A stretch of 64,000 nucleotides of DNA from Verrucomicrobiota bacterium. GTDB lineage: Bacteria; Verrucomicrobiota; Verrucomicrobiia; CAIQCK01. The translations under genes were made by a program, and so were the position numbers. This document shows positions 46,881 to 56,177 of this stretch, in pieces. How positions within the stretch are numbered: the first letter of the stretch is position 1; each line of letters begins with the position of its first letter. The stretch covers positions 88,188 to 152,187 of the forward strand of contig JACRQF010000007.1 in assembly GCA_016222825.1 (NCBI GenBank), read 5' to 3'. The notes beneath the pieces are model-generated. The model was not told the DNA's origin and did not search any database. It worked only from the letters and a program-made list of their open reading frames with translations.

Positions 46881-48524
46881 TTAGCCCTTCAGCGCCGCAC
46901 TGACGATCTGCTGGGCCTCAGCGACGATGGCTTCGAGGTGGGACTGGCTCTTGAAGCTCTCGGCGTAGAGTTTGTAGATATTCTCCGTGCCGGACGGGCG
47001 CGCGGCAAACCAGCCGTTCTCCGTGACAACCTTCAAGCCGCCGATGTCGGCGTTGTTGCCGGGGGCCTTGGTCAGCCGGGCGGTGATTGCTTCGCCGGCC
47101 ATCGTCGTGGCGGTGACGGCTTTCGGTGAGAGCTTCTTCAGCTTCTGCTTCTGCGACGGCGTGGCGGGCGCGTCAATGCGCGTGTAATATGGCGTGCCGA
47201 ACTCCTGCGTCATCTCCAGGTAATGGCGGCCGGGGTCTTCGCCGGTGACGGCGGTGATTTCCGCCGCGAGCAGGCCGAGCAGCGGGCCGTCCTTGTCGGT
47301 GGTCCAGACGGTGCCGTCGCGCCGCAGGAAGCTCGCGCCGGCGCTCTCTTCGCCGCCGAAGCAGAACGAGCTGTCAATCAGGCCGGCGGCGAGGAACTTG
47401 AAGCCCACCGGCACTTCGCAGAGCGCGCGGCCGAGGCTGGCGACGACGCGATCAATGAGGTTGCTGCTGACGAGCGTCTTGCCGACCGCCGCCGTCGCGG
47501 GCCAGTGTGGCCGGTGCGTGAGCAGGTAGCGGATGGCAACGGCGAGATAGTGGTTGGGGTTCATCAGCCCGACCGAGGGCGTGACGATGCCGTGCCGGTC
47601 GGAGTCGGGGTCGTTGCCGAAGGCGATGTCGAACTGGTCCTTGAGCTTTACCAAGCCGGCCATCGCGTAGGGGCTGGAGCAGTCCATCCGAATCTTGCCG
47701 TCGTGGTCCACCGTCATGAAGCTGAACGCCGGGTCAACCTTCTTGTTCACCACCTCGATGTTGAGGCCGTAATGCTCGCGGATCGGCTCCCAGTAGCCCA
47801 CAGCGGCGCCGCCGAGCGGGTCCACGCCGATCTTGATGTGCGCGGCGCGGATCATGTCCATGTCAATCACCGCATCAAGGTCCTTCACGTAGGGCATGAC
47901 AAAATCGGTCGGATGCGTCGTCGCCGCCTTCAGCGCAGCGGAATAAGAGATGCGTTTGACCTCCTTGTTGCCGCCACGGAGCAACGCGTTGGCGCGATCC
48001 TGAATCCAGTTGGTGACATCCGTGTCGGCGGGACCGGCGGTGGGCGGATTGTATTTCATGCCGCCGTCGGCGGGCGGATTGTGCGACGGCGTAATGAGGA
48101 TGCCGTCGGCGAGGCCGTCTTTGCGACTGCGATTATAAACAAGGATGGCGCGGGAGATCGCGGGCGTCGGCGTGTAGCCGTCATTCTCCTGGATGCAAGT
48201 CTCGACGCCATTAGCCGCGAGCACTTCCAGCGTCGAACGCTCGGCCGCTATCGAAAGACAATGCGTATCCTTGCCCATCAGCAGCGGGCCGTTGATGCCC
48301 TTGGAGCGGCGGTAGTCGCAGACGGCCTGTGCAATCGCCAGGACGTGCGCCTCGGTGAACGTGCCTTCCAGCGAGGTGCCGCGATGGCCGCTGGTGCCGA
48401 AGCTGACGAGCTGGTTCGCGTCGGCGAGATCGGGCGTGCGCTCGTGGTAAGCCCGTTCGAGTGCCGCGACATCAATCAACATTTCCGCCGGAGCGGTCTT
48501 TCCTGCCAGTGGATGAGCTTTCAT
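46881..48524 (-). CDS. pgm: Phosphoglucomutase (alpha-D-glucose phosphate-specific)
   Basis: A 547-residue phosphohexomutase from ATG 48524. The catalytic serine loop is TPSHNPP near residue 145, the Mg site [10 protein letters not shown] near 302, the sugar-binding loop GGEESAG near 395 and the phosphate-binding loop [11 protein letters not shown] near 508. SFGTSGHRG near the N-terminus is the usual first motif. The enzyme interconverts glucose 1- and 6-phosphate, linking glycogen and sugar-nucleotide synthesis with glycolysis. The gene is downstream of the acyl cluster with a 54-bp gap, so cotranscription is possible. Confidence 0.95.
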   Translation of the reverse strand: MKAHPLAGKTAPAEMLIDVAALERAYHERTPDLADANQLVSFGTSGHRGTSLEGTFTEAHVLAIAQAVCDYRRSKGINGPLLMGKDTHCLSIAAERSTLEVLAANGVETCIQENDGYTPTPAISRAILVYNRSRKDGLADGILITPSHNPPADGGMKYNPPTAGPADTDVTNWIQDRANALLRGGNKEVKRISYSAALKAATTHPTDFVMPYVKDLDAVIDMDMIRAAHIKIGVDPLGGAAVGYWEPIREHYGLNIEVVNKKVDPAFSFMTVDHDGKIRMDCSSPYAMAGLVKLKDQFDIAFGNDPDSDRHGIVTPSVGLMNPNHYLAVAIRYLLTHRPHWPATAAVGKTLVSSNLIDRVVASLGRALCEVPVGFKFLAAGLIDSSFCFGGEESAGASFLRRDGTVWTTDKDGPLLGLLAAEITAVTGEDPGRHYLEMTQEFGTPYYTRIDAPATPSQKQKLKKLSPKAVTATTMAGEAITARLTKAPGNNADIGGLKVVTENGWFAARPSGTENIYKLYAESFKSQSHLEAIVAEAQQIVSAALKG

Positions 48525-48578
48525 GGAATAGCGATTGCGCGAAAGATGCCTCAACTAGACGCGCAAGTCGAGTGCGAG

Positions 48579-49574
48579 CTACTTGCCGCCTTGCGCCAGC
48601 CATGCAGAGGTGACGCGATCAAACTCAGCATCAGCTTCGGGATTCACAGTTTTCCGGTCGGGGTGCTGGCGGAACCATTCGACCGACTCCCGGATGCCGA
48701 CGCAAAACGGCTTGCGACACTGGAAGTCGGGAACGAACCGCTTGATCTTCGAGTTGTCGAATATCGCCGGGTGGGCCTTGTCGCCCTTGACTGTCCCGAC
48801 AAGCCGCGGGCATTGCTGACAGATGAAATCAACCGGAACCTTCAGGATGCACGGCGAGTTCACACCCAGTGCCGCGGCGGTTTCCGCGTAAATCTGATTC
48901 CACGTCAGCGCCTCGTCGCTGGTGATATGGAACGCCTCGCCGACGGCCGCGTCCTTGCCGACGAGTCCAGCCACGCCGACCGCAAAGTCGCTCGTCGCTG
49001 TCAGTGTCCAAGGATTCCCGCCGTCGCCGGGCACGAAGACCGGTTTGCCCGCCTCCAAGCGGGCAGCGAGTGTGTAGCCGGAACTGGAGACAGGATTTGG
49101 GAACCAGCGCGGCGAATAGGTGTGCGACGGCCGCACGATGGTCACCGGGAAGCGCGCGCGTTGCCACTGTTCGCGGAGCCAGTTCTCGCATTGTTCCTTC
49201 TTCTGCGCGTAATCCCAGAATGCATTGCCCAGCGGCGTCTCTTCCGTGATCGGTAGGCGCGGCGCGGGTTTGACGTAGGCGGCGGCAGTGCTGATGAAGA
49301 TGTATTGCCTGACGCGGCCGGCGAAGAGCGCGTGGTCCAACTGCACGTCCCCCAGTTCATAGGCGATGAAATCGAGGACGACATCCGCGGTCGCGCTGGC
49401 CAGCACCGCTCGCATAGCGGTCGGGTCTTTGTGGTCGGCCACAATCGCGCGATACTGCGACGGCACGGCGGAGCGACCGCGCGTTAGGAGGATGACTTCG
49501 TGTCCGCGGCGGTGAAGCAATTCGGCGCAATCCGTCGAGAGATTGCCCGTCCCACCGATGAACAGGACTTTCAT
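48579..49574 (-). CDS. NAD-dependent epimerase/dehydratase-like SDR
   Basis: A 331-residue extended SDR-type protein. The Rossmann motif is FIGGTGNLS, FISTAAAYV contains the Ser, and WDYAQKKEQCE gives the Tyr-x-x-x-Lys pair. FPVTIVRPSHTYSP is the usual segment after the active site. The start overlaps the KAS stop by four bases (ATGA), so it is translationally coupled to the acyl cluster. It may reduce or epimerise a product of that pathway, but it may equally act on a nucleotide sugar. Confidence 0.85.
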   Translation of the reverse strand: MKVLFIGGTGNLSTDCAELLHRRGHEVILLTRGRSAVPSQYRAIVADHKDPTAMRAVLASATADVVLDFIAYELGDVQLDHALFAGRVRQYIFISTAAAYVKPAPRLPITEETPLGNAFWDYAQKKEQCENWLREQWQRARFPVTIVRPSHTYSPRWFPNPVSSSGYTLAARLEAGKPVFVPGDGGNPWTLTATSDFAVGVAGLVGKDAAVGEAFHITSDEALTWNQIYAETAAALGVNSPCILKVPVDFICQQCPRLVGTVKGDKAHPAIFDNSKIKRFVPDFQCRKPFCVGIRESVEWFRQHPDRKTVNPEADAEFDRVTSAWLAQGGK

Positions 49575-50956
49575 GCCACCGCCTTCAACAACAGCGCGGC
49601 GTTGTGCCCGCCGAACGCGAAGGACTGGGTGACGGCGGTGCGGATGGGATGGCTGGCGACCGAGCGCACGAAGTTGAGGTCGCGGACGGGGTTTTCGAGG
49701 TTCTTACAGACGTGGGTCTTGCCGTCCCGGATGGAGAGCGCGGCCACGAGCGCGCCGAGCGCGCCACTGGCGCCGATGGTGTGACCGAGCAGCGACTTGG
49801 TGGAGTTCACGAGCACCTGCTTGCCGAAGACGCGCTCGATGATCTCCGCCTCGGTGGAGTCGTTCAACTGGGTGCCGGTGCCGTGCGCATTCACGTAGTC
49901 CACGTCCTGCCCTGAGCAGCCGGCGGATTGCAGAAGTTGCGTGAGCATCCGGGTGATCTGTTCGCCGTTGGGCTGCATCATCATGATGTTGTAGCCGTCG
50001 CACGTCTCAGAGTAGGCGGCGATTTCGCAGATGATGTGGGCGTTGCGTTTGCGCGCGTGCTCCAAGTCCTCCAGCACCATGATGCCGCAGCCGCCCTGGC
50101 TGAAGAGGAAGCCGGAGCGGTCGCGGTCGAAGGGGCGATTGAGTTGCTCGTTGGTGAACGGCTGCTTGCCTTGCGCGACAAGGGTCTTGGCGACATCGAA
50201 ACCGCGGAAGATCATGCCGTAGTCGTCGCTGAGATACTCGACGCCGCCGGTGATGGCGATGTCCACATCGCCGCTCTGCAACGCGTGAAAAGCCTTTCCG
50301 ATGGCCACGGTGCCGGAAGAGCATGCGGAGCAGGAGGTTTCCGTCGGGCCGTGGATGCCGAACTTGATGGCGATGTTCGACGAAACTGCATTGGGCATGA
50401 TCATCGAAACCACGAACGGATTAGCCCGGAACGGAATGAGAATGTCAGCGGCAATGCGTTCAATGAGCTGCTTCGCCTGCTCGTGGTTAGCTAATGGGTC
50501 GAGCAGCTTGGTGAGTTCCTGCAAGCGCGGCGGCTGCGGCGCGAGCATGTGATACGCGGCGTTTGACAGCAACGAGTTCATGCCCCCAACGCCGGTGCCA
50601 AGAAAGATGCCGGTGCGCGCGACGTCAACCTGCGCCAGCACGTAGGCGTTGCGTTTTACGTCCACGAGCGACGGCGGCAAACCGGCGTTGCTAAGCGCCT
50701 CGGCGGCGGTTTCCATCGCGAGGACGGCGGCGGTGTCGAGTTTGGTCCGCTCGATGTCGTTGACGATGCCGTTGTCGTTGCAGGGCGAGGGCAGCGGCGC
50801 CCACACACGCGATGTGTAGTTATAGAAATCGTGCCACTTCGCGGGGATGGGTGCAACTGAGGTGCGGCCCTCGAGGCATCCGCGCCAGAAGTCCCCGACG
50901 CTTCCCCCGATGGACGTGAACGCGCCCAAGCCGGTGATGACAACTCGGCGGCTCAT
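49571..50956 (-). CDS. Beta-ketoacyl synthase (KAS I/II type)
   Basis: A 461-residue elongating condensing enzyme, longer than FabF (about 410). The active-site Cys is in ETSCSACSSGTVAIG near residue 209, the histidines in VNAHGTGTQLND near 354 and LLGHTIGASGAL near 390, and the Lys in NSTKSLLGH. An insertion around residues 125-170 (KLLDPLANHEQAK region) is unlike housekeeping FabF. The gene is four bases from acpP-like and overlaps the SDR, so it is part of an operon. Confidence 0.9.
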   Translation of the reverse strand: MSRRVVITGLGAFTSIGGSVGDFWRGCLEGRTSVAPIPAKWHDFYNYTSRVWAPLPSPCNDNGIVNDIERTKLDTAAVLAMETAAEALSNAGLPPSLVDVKRNAYVLAQVDVARTGIFLGTGVGGMNSLLSNAAYHMLAPQPPRLQELTKLLDPLANHEQAKQLIERIAADILIPFRANPFVVSMIMPNAVSSNIAIKFGIHGPTETSCSACSSGTVAIGKAFHALQSGDVDIAITGGVEYLSDDYGMIFRGFDVAKTLVAQGKQPFTNEQLNRPFDRDRSGFLFSQGGCGIMVLEDLEHARKRNAHIICEIAAYSETCDGYNIMMMQPNGEQITRMLTQLLQSAGCSGQDVDYVNAHGTGTQLNDSTEAEIIERVFGKQVLVNSTKSLLGHTIGASGALGALVAALSIRDGKTHVCKNLENPVRDLNFVRSVASHPIRTAVTQSFAFGGHNAALLLKAVA

Positions 50957-50959
50957 TGA

Positions 50960-51232
50960 CTACGGTTGGCTCTTGGCCAGGAAGTTCTTCTCGATATAGG
51001 CGACGGTCGTGGCGACGGTCGTCAGCTTGTCCAGATCTTCTTCGGGGATTTGTCGCTTGAAAGCGTCTTCGAGGGCCATGACCAACGTGACCCGGTCCAA
51101 AGAGTCGGCGCCAAGGTCATTGACGAAGTTGCTCTCGGGTTTGATCACGTCTTGCGCGATGCCCAGAACCTTCGCAATAACCGTCACGACTTGCCGATAT
51201 ACTTCAGTATTGGCGGTGCTGCTTTCACTCAT
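50960..51232 (-). CDS. Acyl carrier protein
   Basis: A 90-residue acidic protein with the phosphopantetheine site LGADSLDRVTLVMALED (Ser near residue 42). It is longer at its N-terminus than housekeeping ACP (about 78) and lies directly before a divergent KAS rather than in a fabD-fabG-acpP-fabF set. It is probably dedicated to this cluster. The helix-rich remainder is typical. Confidence 0.93.
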   Translation of the reverse strand: MSESSTANTEVYRQVVTVIAKVLGIAQDVIKPESNFVNDLGADSLDRVTLVMALEDAFKRQIPEEDLDKLTTVATTVAYIEKNFLAKSQP

Positions 51233-51303
51233 ACACTATCTTACGTGACATAAAGTTGGTTTCGGCTCAAGCAATATGTGCGGCGGAGTGTGGCGGGGCG
51301 ATG

Positions 51304-52470
51304 CTACCAACCGTTGCTGCCGTGGGCCGCCAAGTCAATCTTCCGATCGTCGAAGTTGAATTGCTTGGCGAAATCCACGATCCCGCCGATGTGTTCCCGC
51401 ATGGGCGGCATGGTGGTCGGGGCGATGAAGGAGAGGAGCTTGCTGCAATCGTAGATGCTGGCATCGTTGTTGATGTAGCTGTCGAAAAGGGCGCCGACGG
51501 TCTTGTAGTAGAACTGTTCGACCCGGTTGAGGTCCGTGGGGATGGAGTTCACGAAAGAGGCGTTCTCGTAACCGATGTGCTCCAAGGCGGCACGGGTGAT
51601 CTCCACGGTGTTGGCGGCTTCGGGATTGGCGATGTTGAGCTGGCCGACATGCGAATGGACCGACTTGACGATGGCCTTGGCGACGAAATCCACCGGCACG
51701 ACGTTCATCGTCGCCTTCTCGTGGATGCACAGGCGAAGCGGGCTGTGGAGTTCCGCCTTCTTCAACTGCCAGAAGAACTTGAGCCAGCCATAGAAAACGT
51801 CGAACTTCGGCGTGTAGTATAACGGCGGGTCCATCACCCTCCCGCAGATGATGCTGGGGCGAAGTGTCTGGAAACTGATCCCCTTCTCCTTGCAGTAGTG
51901 GGCGACTTCAAGTTCGACCTTGGCCTTGGATTCCTCGTAGGGATTGCGGTAGGTGTGCGACGGCAGGCTCAGGTAGTCGTCACCGATGCGCCCCTGCTGG
52001 ATGCCCGACGAGAACACCGTGCCGATGTAGATGAACCGGATCGCATATCCATCCAGCGCGCGCAGCAAGTTGAGCGTGCCCTCGTAGTTGTGCGCGTAAA
52101 CGTCGTCCCTGGCCTCCTGCGTGGTCTCCAGATTGACCGACCCGGCGCTGTGGATGACCGTCAAAGGCTCGCTCGTTGGAATCGAACCTCGAATGGCTTC
52201 TTTGAGGCTGGCCAGTTCGCAAAGGTCGGCCGAGATCGGGTGAATGGACTTCCGGATCAAGGGCGCGCAGTCCGCAAGAAAGCGCGGGACGAACTTGTTA
52301 TACAGAACCCGATCCACTCGCTGGGAAGCGGTGAAAGATGAAGAACCCCTCAAAACCGGGAGGATCCTGCCGGCAAGCGAGCCCTTGCTCAACTCTCCCA
52401 TCAACTCATACAGCACATGCATGCCGACAAGCCCTGTGCTTCCGGTGATAAGAATGTTTGCTTCCGTCAT
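51304..52470 (-). CDS. Thioester-reductase-like SDR (NAD_binding_4)
   Basis: A 388-residue protein with ILITGSTGLVGMHVLYELM as the Rossmann motif and NPYEESKAKVE (Tyr-x-x-x-Lys, residues about 175-181). LRPSIICGRVMDPP is the segment typical of male-sterility/thioester reductases, which cut acyl-ACP or acyl-CoA to aldehydes or alcohols using NAD(P)H. Such an enzyme next to ACP and KAS suggests release of a reduced fatty chain. The 201-bp gap upstream has no strong promoter that I can call. Confidence 0.85.
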   Translation of the reverse strand: MTEANILITGSTGLVGMHVLYELMGELSKGSLAGRILPVLRGSSSFTASQRVDRVLYNKFVPRFLADCAPLIRKSIHPISADLCELASLKEAIRGSIPTSEPLTVIHSAGSVNLETTQEARDDVYAHNYEGTLNLLRALDGYAIRFIYIGTVFSSGIQQGRIGDDYLSLPSHTYRNPYEESKAKVELEVAHYCKEKGISFQTLRPSIICGRVMDPPLYYTPKFDVFYGWLKFFWQLKKAELHSPLRLCIHEKATMNVVPVDFVAKAIVKSVHSHVGQLNIANPEAANTVEITRAALEHIGYENASFVNSIPTDLNRVEQFYYKTVGALFDSYINNDASIYDCSKLLSFIAPTTMPPMREHIGGIVDFAKQFNFDDRKIDLAAHGSNGW

Positions 52471-52671
52471 AGTCCAATCATCACGTCCTGCTCGCGCGCG
52501 TCAGTTGCCGAAATTTACAGCAAAAACGTTCCTTCTCATGAAAAATCGCTCGTGTTCGACCTTTGGAATCAACGAGCGTTGACAGCCTCAACTAAACCAA
52601 AATGTTGTAGAATGGGAAGAACTAATTCAACATCTATTTCCGTAATTGCCAACAGACAGAAAACTCCCACC

Positions 52672-54099
52672 CTACGACCCTGCCTTGGCATCTATCAGCG
52701 CCGCCGCGGTTTCCTTGGCCGTGCAATTGACGGTTCGTTCGATCTGGGCGACAAGGCGTTTGAGCAATTGCACGGCGACGGTTGAAGAGAAACAACGCCG
52801 GTCGTAAAGCAACGTCAGGCTCATCTGACTGGCATAGGTGTAGAGCGTGCAGGAGATGCCGGAGCCGGTGCGGACAGGCGGCGCGGTGTCAACGGCCTCC
52901 ACGACCAACCCGCCGGCAAGCAGCTTCCCGCCATGACGGCGCAGGGGCGTGTCGGTGAAGATCCTGCCCAAATTGCTCAACACCGCCGTCGTCAGGCATC
53001 GGTCGGTCCGGAAAATCCTCTCCAGGCTGCCCATCGCTTTTTCGCTGACGGCCATCGCATGAATGAACGCCGCCGGCAGCCGGGATCGCTTGAGGAACCT
53101 TGTTTCGCTGCGGATGCCATCCAGCAAAGCCTCAGGGTTCGAGCGCGCGAGCTGCTCGAAACGACGGTCAATGTTGATCATCCCCATGACGTTGGTGACG
53201 GGCAGCCGGTCGTGCTCAGGCCCGCGCAAATTAAAGGGGATGAGGATTCGCAGAAACGTCCCCCGTCCCCCGCTGTGGTGGTTGTTCCACGCCCGCATCG
53301 CCAGGAAAAAATCCCGTATCATCAAATCGTTCAGCGTCACGCCGCTCTCCTTTGCCGTGACCAGCAGATTGTCGAGTTGCGTCGTGTCAAACCGCCATGT
53401 CAGCAGGTCGGGCACGAGCGTATCGTGAACGTCGGTTCCGTCGCCGTTGGCATCTCCGGGAGCGTGCAACGGCGTGGGCCGCGTGAGGAAGAAATGCGGC
53501 AGCCTGACGAGCGCGCCCCATGCGGCGACCAGCCCGCGCAGCAGCCGGTTCTGCTGCCGCGCGCCCAGACGGTCCCTGCGGCGCAGCGTTTCGACATCCA
53601 GAGGGCGAAAAGCAGGCGCGCCGTCCGCCAACCCGCGCTGCTTCCAGTCGTAAGCGCAGAGCACGTCGGCGATGAACTGGTTCGCCGCCACGCCGTCGCA
53701 GCAGGCGTGGTGAAACTGAAACCGAATCTCCCCGCGATCGTCGCCGTGTCGAATCCAGACGCGCAAGCCGTTCTCCCTCCGCAGATCAAGCCGGAAACCG
53801 CTGGGAAACAACATCGGCACGCCCTCATTGCTGAGGTCAAACCACGGGAGCAGCTTCGGCGACGCCACCCACGCGAGATCGCCGGCGCGGCGGCCGGTGA
53901 GCCGCGCGTGCAGAAGCGGGTGCCGTTGCAGCGCCGCCTCCAACGCCGCCACGAACGCCGCCTTGTCGAACGCGCCGGAAAAAAGCACACGCACAAAAAA
54001 AGACATTGGGGATGTCGGCCGGTCATCGGCCAACATGTAGCGCTCGAAGACGTTCAGTTTCAGCGGAAACAGCATGACCTGTTCGGAACTTAGCACCAT
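52672..54099 (-). CDS. Condensation-domain / WS-DGAT-like acyltransferase
   Basis: A 475-residue protein from ATG 54099 (ATG 54075 is an alternative). The active-site motif HHxxxDG appears as FHHACCDGVAA near residue 130, and DRRCFSSTVAVQLL near the end is typical of the C-terminal part of the fold. This motif is shared by NRPS condensation domains, PapA and wax-ester synthase/DGAT proteins, which transfer acyl groups to amines or alcohols. Neighbouring ACP and thioester reductase suggest it joins an acyl group with an alcohol or amine. A longer frame up to 54714 covers the tRNA and is not used. Confidence 0.8.
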   Translation of the reverse strand: MVLSSEQVMLFPLKLNVFERYMLADDRPTSPMSFFVRVLFSGAFDKAAFVAALEAALQRHPLLHARLTGRRAGDLAWVASPKLLPWFDLSNEGVPMLFPSGFRLDLRRENGLRVWIRHGDDRGEIRFQFHHACCDGVAANQFIADVLCAYDWKQRGLADGAPAFRPLDVETLRRRDRLGARQQNRLLRGLVAAWGALVRLPHFFLTRPTPLHAPGDANGDGTDVHDTLVPDLLTWRFDTTQLDNLLVTAKESGVTLNDLMIRDFFLAMRAWNNHHSGGRGTFLRILIPFNLRGPEHDRLPVTNVMGMINIDRRFEQLARSNPEALLDGIRSETRFLKRSRLPAAFIHAMAVSEKAMGSLERIFRTDRCLTTAVLSNLGRIFTDTPLRRHGGKLLAGGLVVEAVDTAPPVRTGSGISCTLYTYASQMSLTLLYDRRCFSSTVAVQLLKRLVAQIERTVNCTAKETAAALIDAKAGS

Positions 54100-54155
54100 T
54101 CTGCGAGACCGTCCTTCCTCACGGCGCGGCCCGTCACGCGCCGCGCGGAATGAAA

Positions 54156-54233
54156 TGGCGACCCCGACGGGATTCGAACCCGTGTTGCCGGGATGAAAAC
54201 CCGGAGTCCTAGGCCTGACTAGACGACAGGGTC
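54156..54233 (-). tRNA. tRNA-Glu (anticodon TTC)
   Basis: On the minus strand the sequence folds into a full cloverleaf: acceptor GACCCTG with CGGGGTC, anticodon stem CCGGG/CCCGG around the loop TTTTCAT (anticodon TTC), T-arm ACGGG-TTCGAAT-CCCGT, discriminator G and encoded CCA at 54158-54156. It lies 56 bp upstream of the acyltransferase gene on the same strand. Confidence 0.95.
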
Positions 54234-54360
54234 GCAGGAAGAACGAGCGCACGAATATAGTGATCCCTCGCCCCGTGTCACGCCGGAAGTTTGAAAAGTT
54301 GCGCGAAGGCTTGGAAAAATGGCTTGGAAAAGGCGGAACAAGTGGCACACTCGCGTTGTC

Positions 54361-54651
54361 ATGAATGGCGAGACCCCCCCCCAACCGGAGTTGAATCCAG
54401 CGGACGTTGCTGCGTGCGCCTACCTGATTTGGGTGAAGGAAGGCAGACCGCACGGTCGCGACGCCGAGCATTGGTTCCAAGCAGAAGCGATGTTGCGCGC
54501 GATGCGCGCGGCAGACGCCGAGGCGGCCAGGGAGGCCGCGAATACCGACCCGGGCCCCGGCAAGTCCGCGGCGGCGCCGCGCAAACGAAAAGCCAGACGC
54601 GCCGCAGAACAGGAAGGCGCGACGCAAGAGCGGCGATGGCCCGGCGCCTGA
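54361..54651 (+). CDS. DUF2934 domain protein
   Basis: A 96-residue protein (ATG 54361; 54319 would extend it). The DUF2934 core is ACAYLIWVKEGRPHGRDAEHW followed by FQAEAML. A basic, Ala/Arg-rich tail (KRKARRAAEQE) suggests nucleic-acid or membrane contacts. Function unknown. The next gene begins 15 bp later. Confidence 0.75.
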   Translation: MNGETPPQPELNPADVAACAYLIWVKEGRPHGRDAEHWFQAEAMLRAMRAADAEAAREAANTDPGPGKSAAAPRKRKARRAAEQEGATQERRWPGA

Positions 54652-54666
54652 TCGGCTGGTTCTGCG

Positions 54667-55461
54667 ATGTGGAAATGGTTGAAGCGTCTTTGGCGTAGTT
54701 CGCGCGCGGTTCATGTGACGCGAGCGGACATCGTCGGCGGTCTGCGCGCCCTTGGCGTCAGCCCCGGGGATTTAGTCCAAGTCCACAGTTCGCTCAGCAG
54801 CTTTGGCTTCGTCGAAGGCGGCGCGAATACTGTGGTGGACGCGCTGCTGGAACTTGTCGCGCCCGACGGCACGGTGATGGTGCCGACGTTCAACCACGGC
54901 GCGGAACACATCTTCGACGTAAGCGCCTCGCCTTCCTACAACGGCGCGATCTCCGAGGCGTTCCGCCACCGCGCGCAAGCGGTGCGCAGCATCCACGCAA
55001 CGCACGCTTACGCCGCCATCGGCCCGCTCGCCAAGGAATTGTGCGCCGGTCACCTGAAGGCGGGCACGTTCGGGATGGCGTCGCCGCTCGGCAAACTCGC
55101 CCAGCTCGGCGGATGGGTCCTCCTGCTTGGCGTCGGCATGAACCGCTGCACCGCCGGCCACCTCGGCGAGCGCAAGGCAGGCGCGCATTGCATCGGCTGG
55201 GACCAGGAACCGCGCCGGATTCGCGACCCGCAAACCGGCCGGGTCGTCGCCGCCAAAGCCGACATCTGGCGCAACGGCCCGTGCCAAATCGAGTGGGACC
55301 CGCTGGAGCGGCGGATGCGCGAGCGCGGGCGGATTCAGGACGGCCGGATCGGCGAATGCCGTCTTATGCGGATGAAGGCAATGGACGTGATCGAGATCAC
55401 TGCCGAGATGGCCCGCGAGATTTGTCCCGCTTGCCCTACCATGCCGATGAAGGGCTACTGA
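54667..55461 (+). CDS. AAC(3)-family aminoglycoside N-acetyltransferase-like protein
   Basis: A 264-residue protein with the AAC(3) marks DLVQVHSSLSSFGFVEGG, DALLELVAPDGTVMVPTFNH and LLLGVGMNRCTAGHLGE. AAC(3) enzymes acetylate the 3-amino group of aminoglycosides with acetyl-CoA, but many chromosomal homologues have other substrates, and this one should not be called a resistance gene without testing. It is short by a few residues relative to classical AAC(3). It begins 15 bp after the DUF2934 gene. Confidence 0.85.
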   Translation: MWKWLKRLWRSSRAVHVTRADIVGGLRALGVSPGDLVQVHSSLSSFGFVEGGANTVVDALLELVAPDGTVMVPTFNHGAEHIFDVSASPSYNGAISEAFRHRAQAVRSIHATHAYAAIGPLAKELCAGHLKAGTFGMASPLGKLAQLGGWVLLLGVGMNRCTAGHLGERKAGAHCIGWDQEPRRIRDPQTGRVVAAKADIWRNGPCQIEWDPLERRMRERGRIQDGRIGECRLMRMKAMDVIEITAEMAREICPACPTMPMKGY

Positions 55462-55535
55462 ACCTTTCGGGCTGCTCCACTGTCTAATTGCACAGGCGGC
55501 GGGAAAGTTCCGCCGCGCCAGATGGAGAATACAGT

Positions 55536-56108
55536 ATGAAGACGTTAACTCTGCTCAAACATTCCATCGCCTGCCTCGCCATCCTCATCCTTCCCGCAAT
55601 CGCTGACGCCGGCCCTGGCAAGTCCCCTAAGAACCCGCCGGGCTGGATCGGCGCGTTCCTGAGCGGGGCTGATGACGGCGTGAAAGTCAGCGGGGTCGTT
55701 CGCGACGGTCCGGCGGACATAGCCGGCTTGCGCGCCGGCGACCTGGTCACCGATGCCAACGGCAAATCCGTCCGCTCCCCGGGGGAACTGTCCTGCCTCG
55801 TCCGTGACACCGCCATCAGCAAGGAGATCGCACTCCGCGTCCGCCGCAGCGGCGAGGAAAAGACGATGACGGTCAAAGTCGCTGAATGGCCCGATTGGTT
55901 CAGCAGCCCCGGCACGCCGTGGCCAAGCAGTGGATGGATGCGGCACGGCGAATGGCGTTGGGAATGGCCGCCAAAATCATGGATGGAATCGGGGGCCGCC
56001 CAGCGCCTCCAGATGGAGATGGACAAGTTGCGCAAGCAGTTGGATGAACTGCGCAACAAGCTGGAGAAGCACCTGTCCGACAAGACGAAGGAACCGAGCC
56101 ACATCTGA
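55536..56108 (+). CDS. Exported PDZ-domain protein
   Basis: A 190-residue protein with GGAGAA before ATG 55536 and a Sec signal (SIACLAILILPAIADA). A PDZ domain spans about residues 30-110 (WIGAFLSGADDGVKVSGVV with GDLVTDANGKSVRSP). A Trp-rich linker and a C-terminal coiled coil (LQMEMDKLRKQLDELRNKLE) follow. No protease domain is attached. It may tether or scaffold envelope proteins. It is followed by the ebo-like operon after about 70 bp. Confidence 0.8.
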   Translation: MKTLTLLKHSIACLAILILPAIADAGPGKSPKNPPGWIGAFLSGADDGVKVSGVVRDGPADIAGLRAGDLVTDANGKSVRSPGELSCLVRDTAISKEIALRVRRSGEEKTMTVKVAEWPDWFSSPGTPWPSSGWMRHGEWRWEWPPKSWMESGAAQRLQMEMDKLRKQLDELRNKLEKHLSDKTKEPSHI

Positions 56109-56177
56109 GCAACCCAACGCCCGCAGGATTTGCTTTCGCCGCCGTGCCCGATGCGGCAATATCCGCGCCCATCACAC

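Noticed and set aside
54667..55461. Calling this a confirmed aminoglycoside-resistance gene
   Set aside because: Only the family fold is supported; many chromosomal homologues do not confer resistance.
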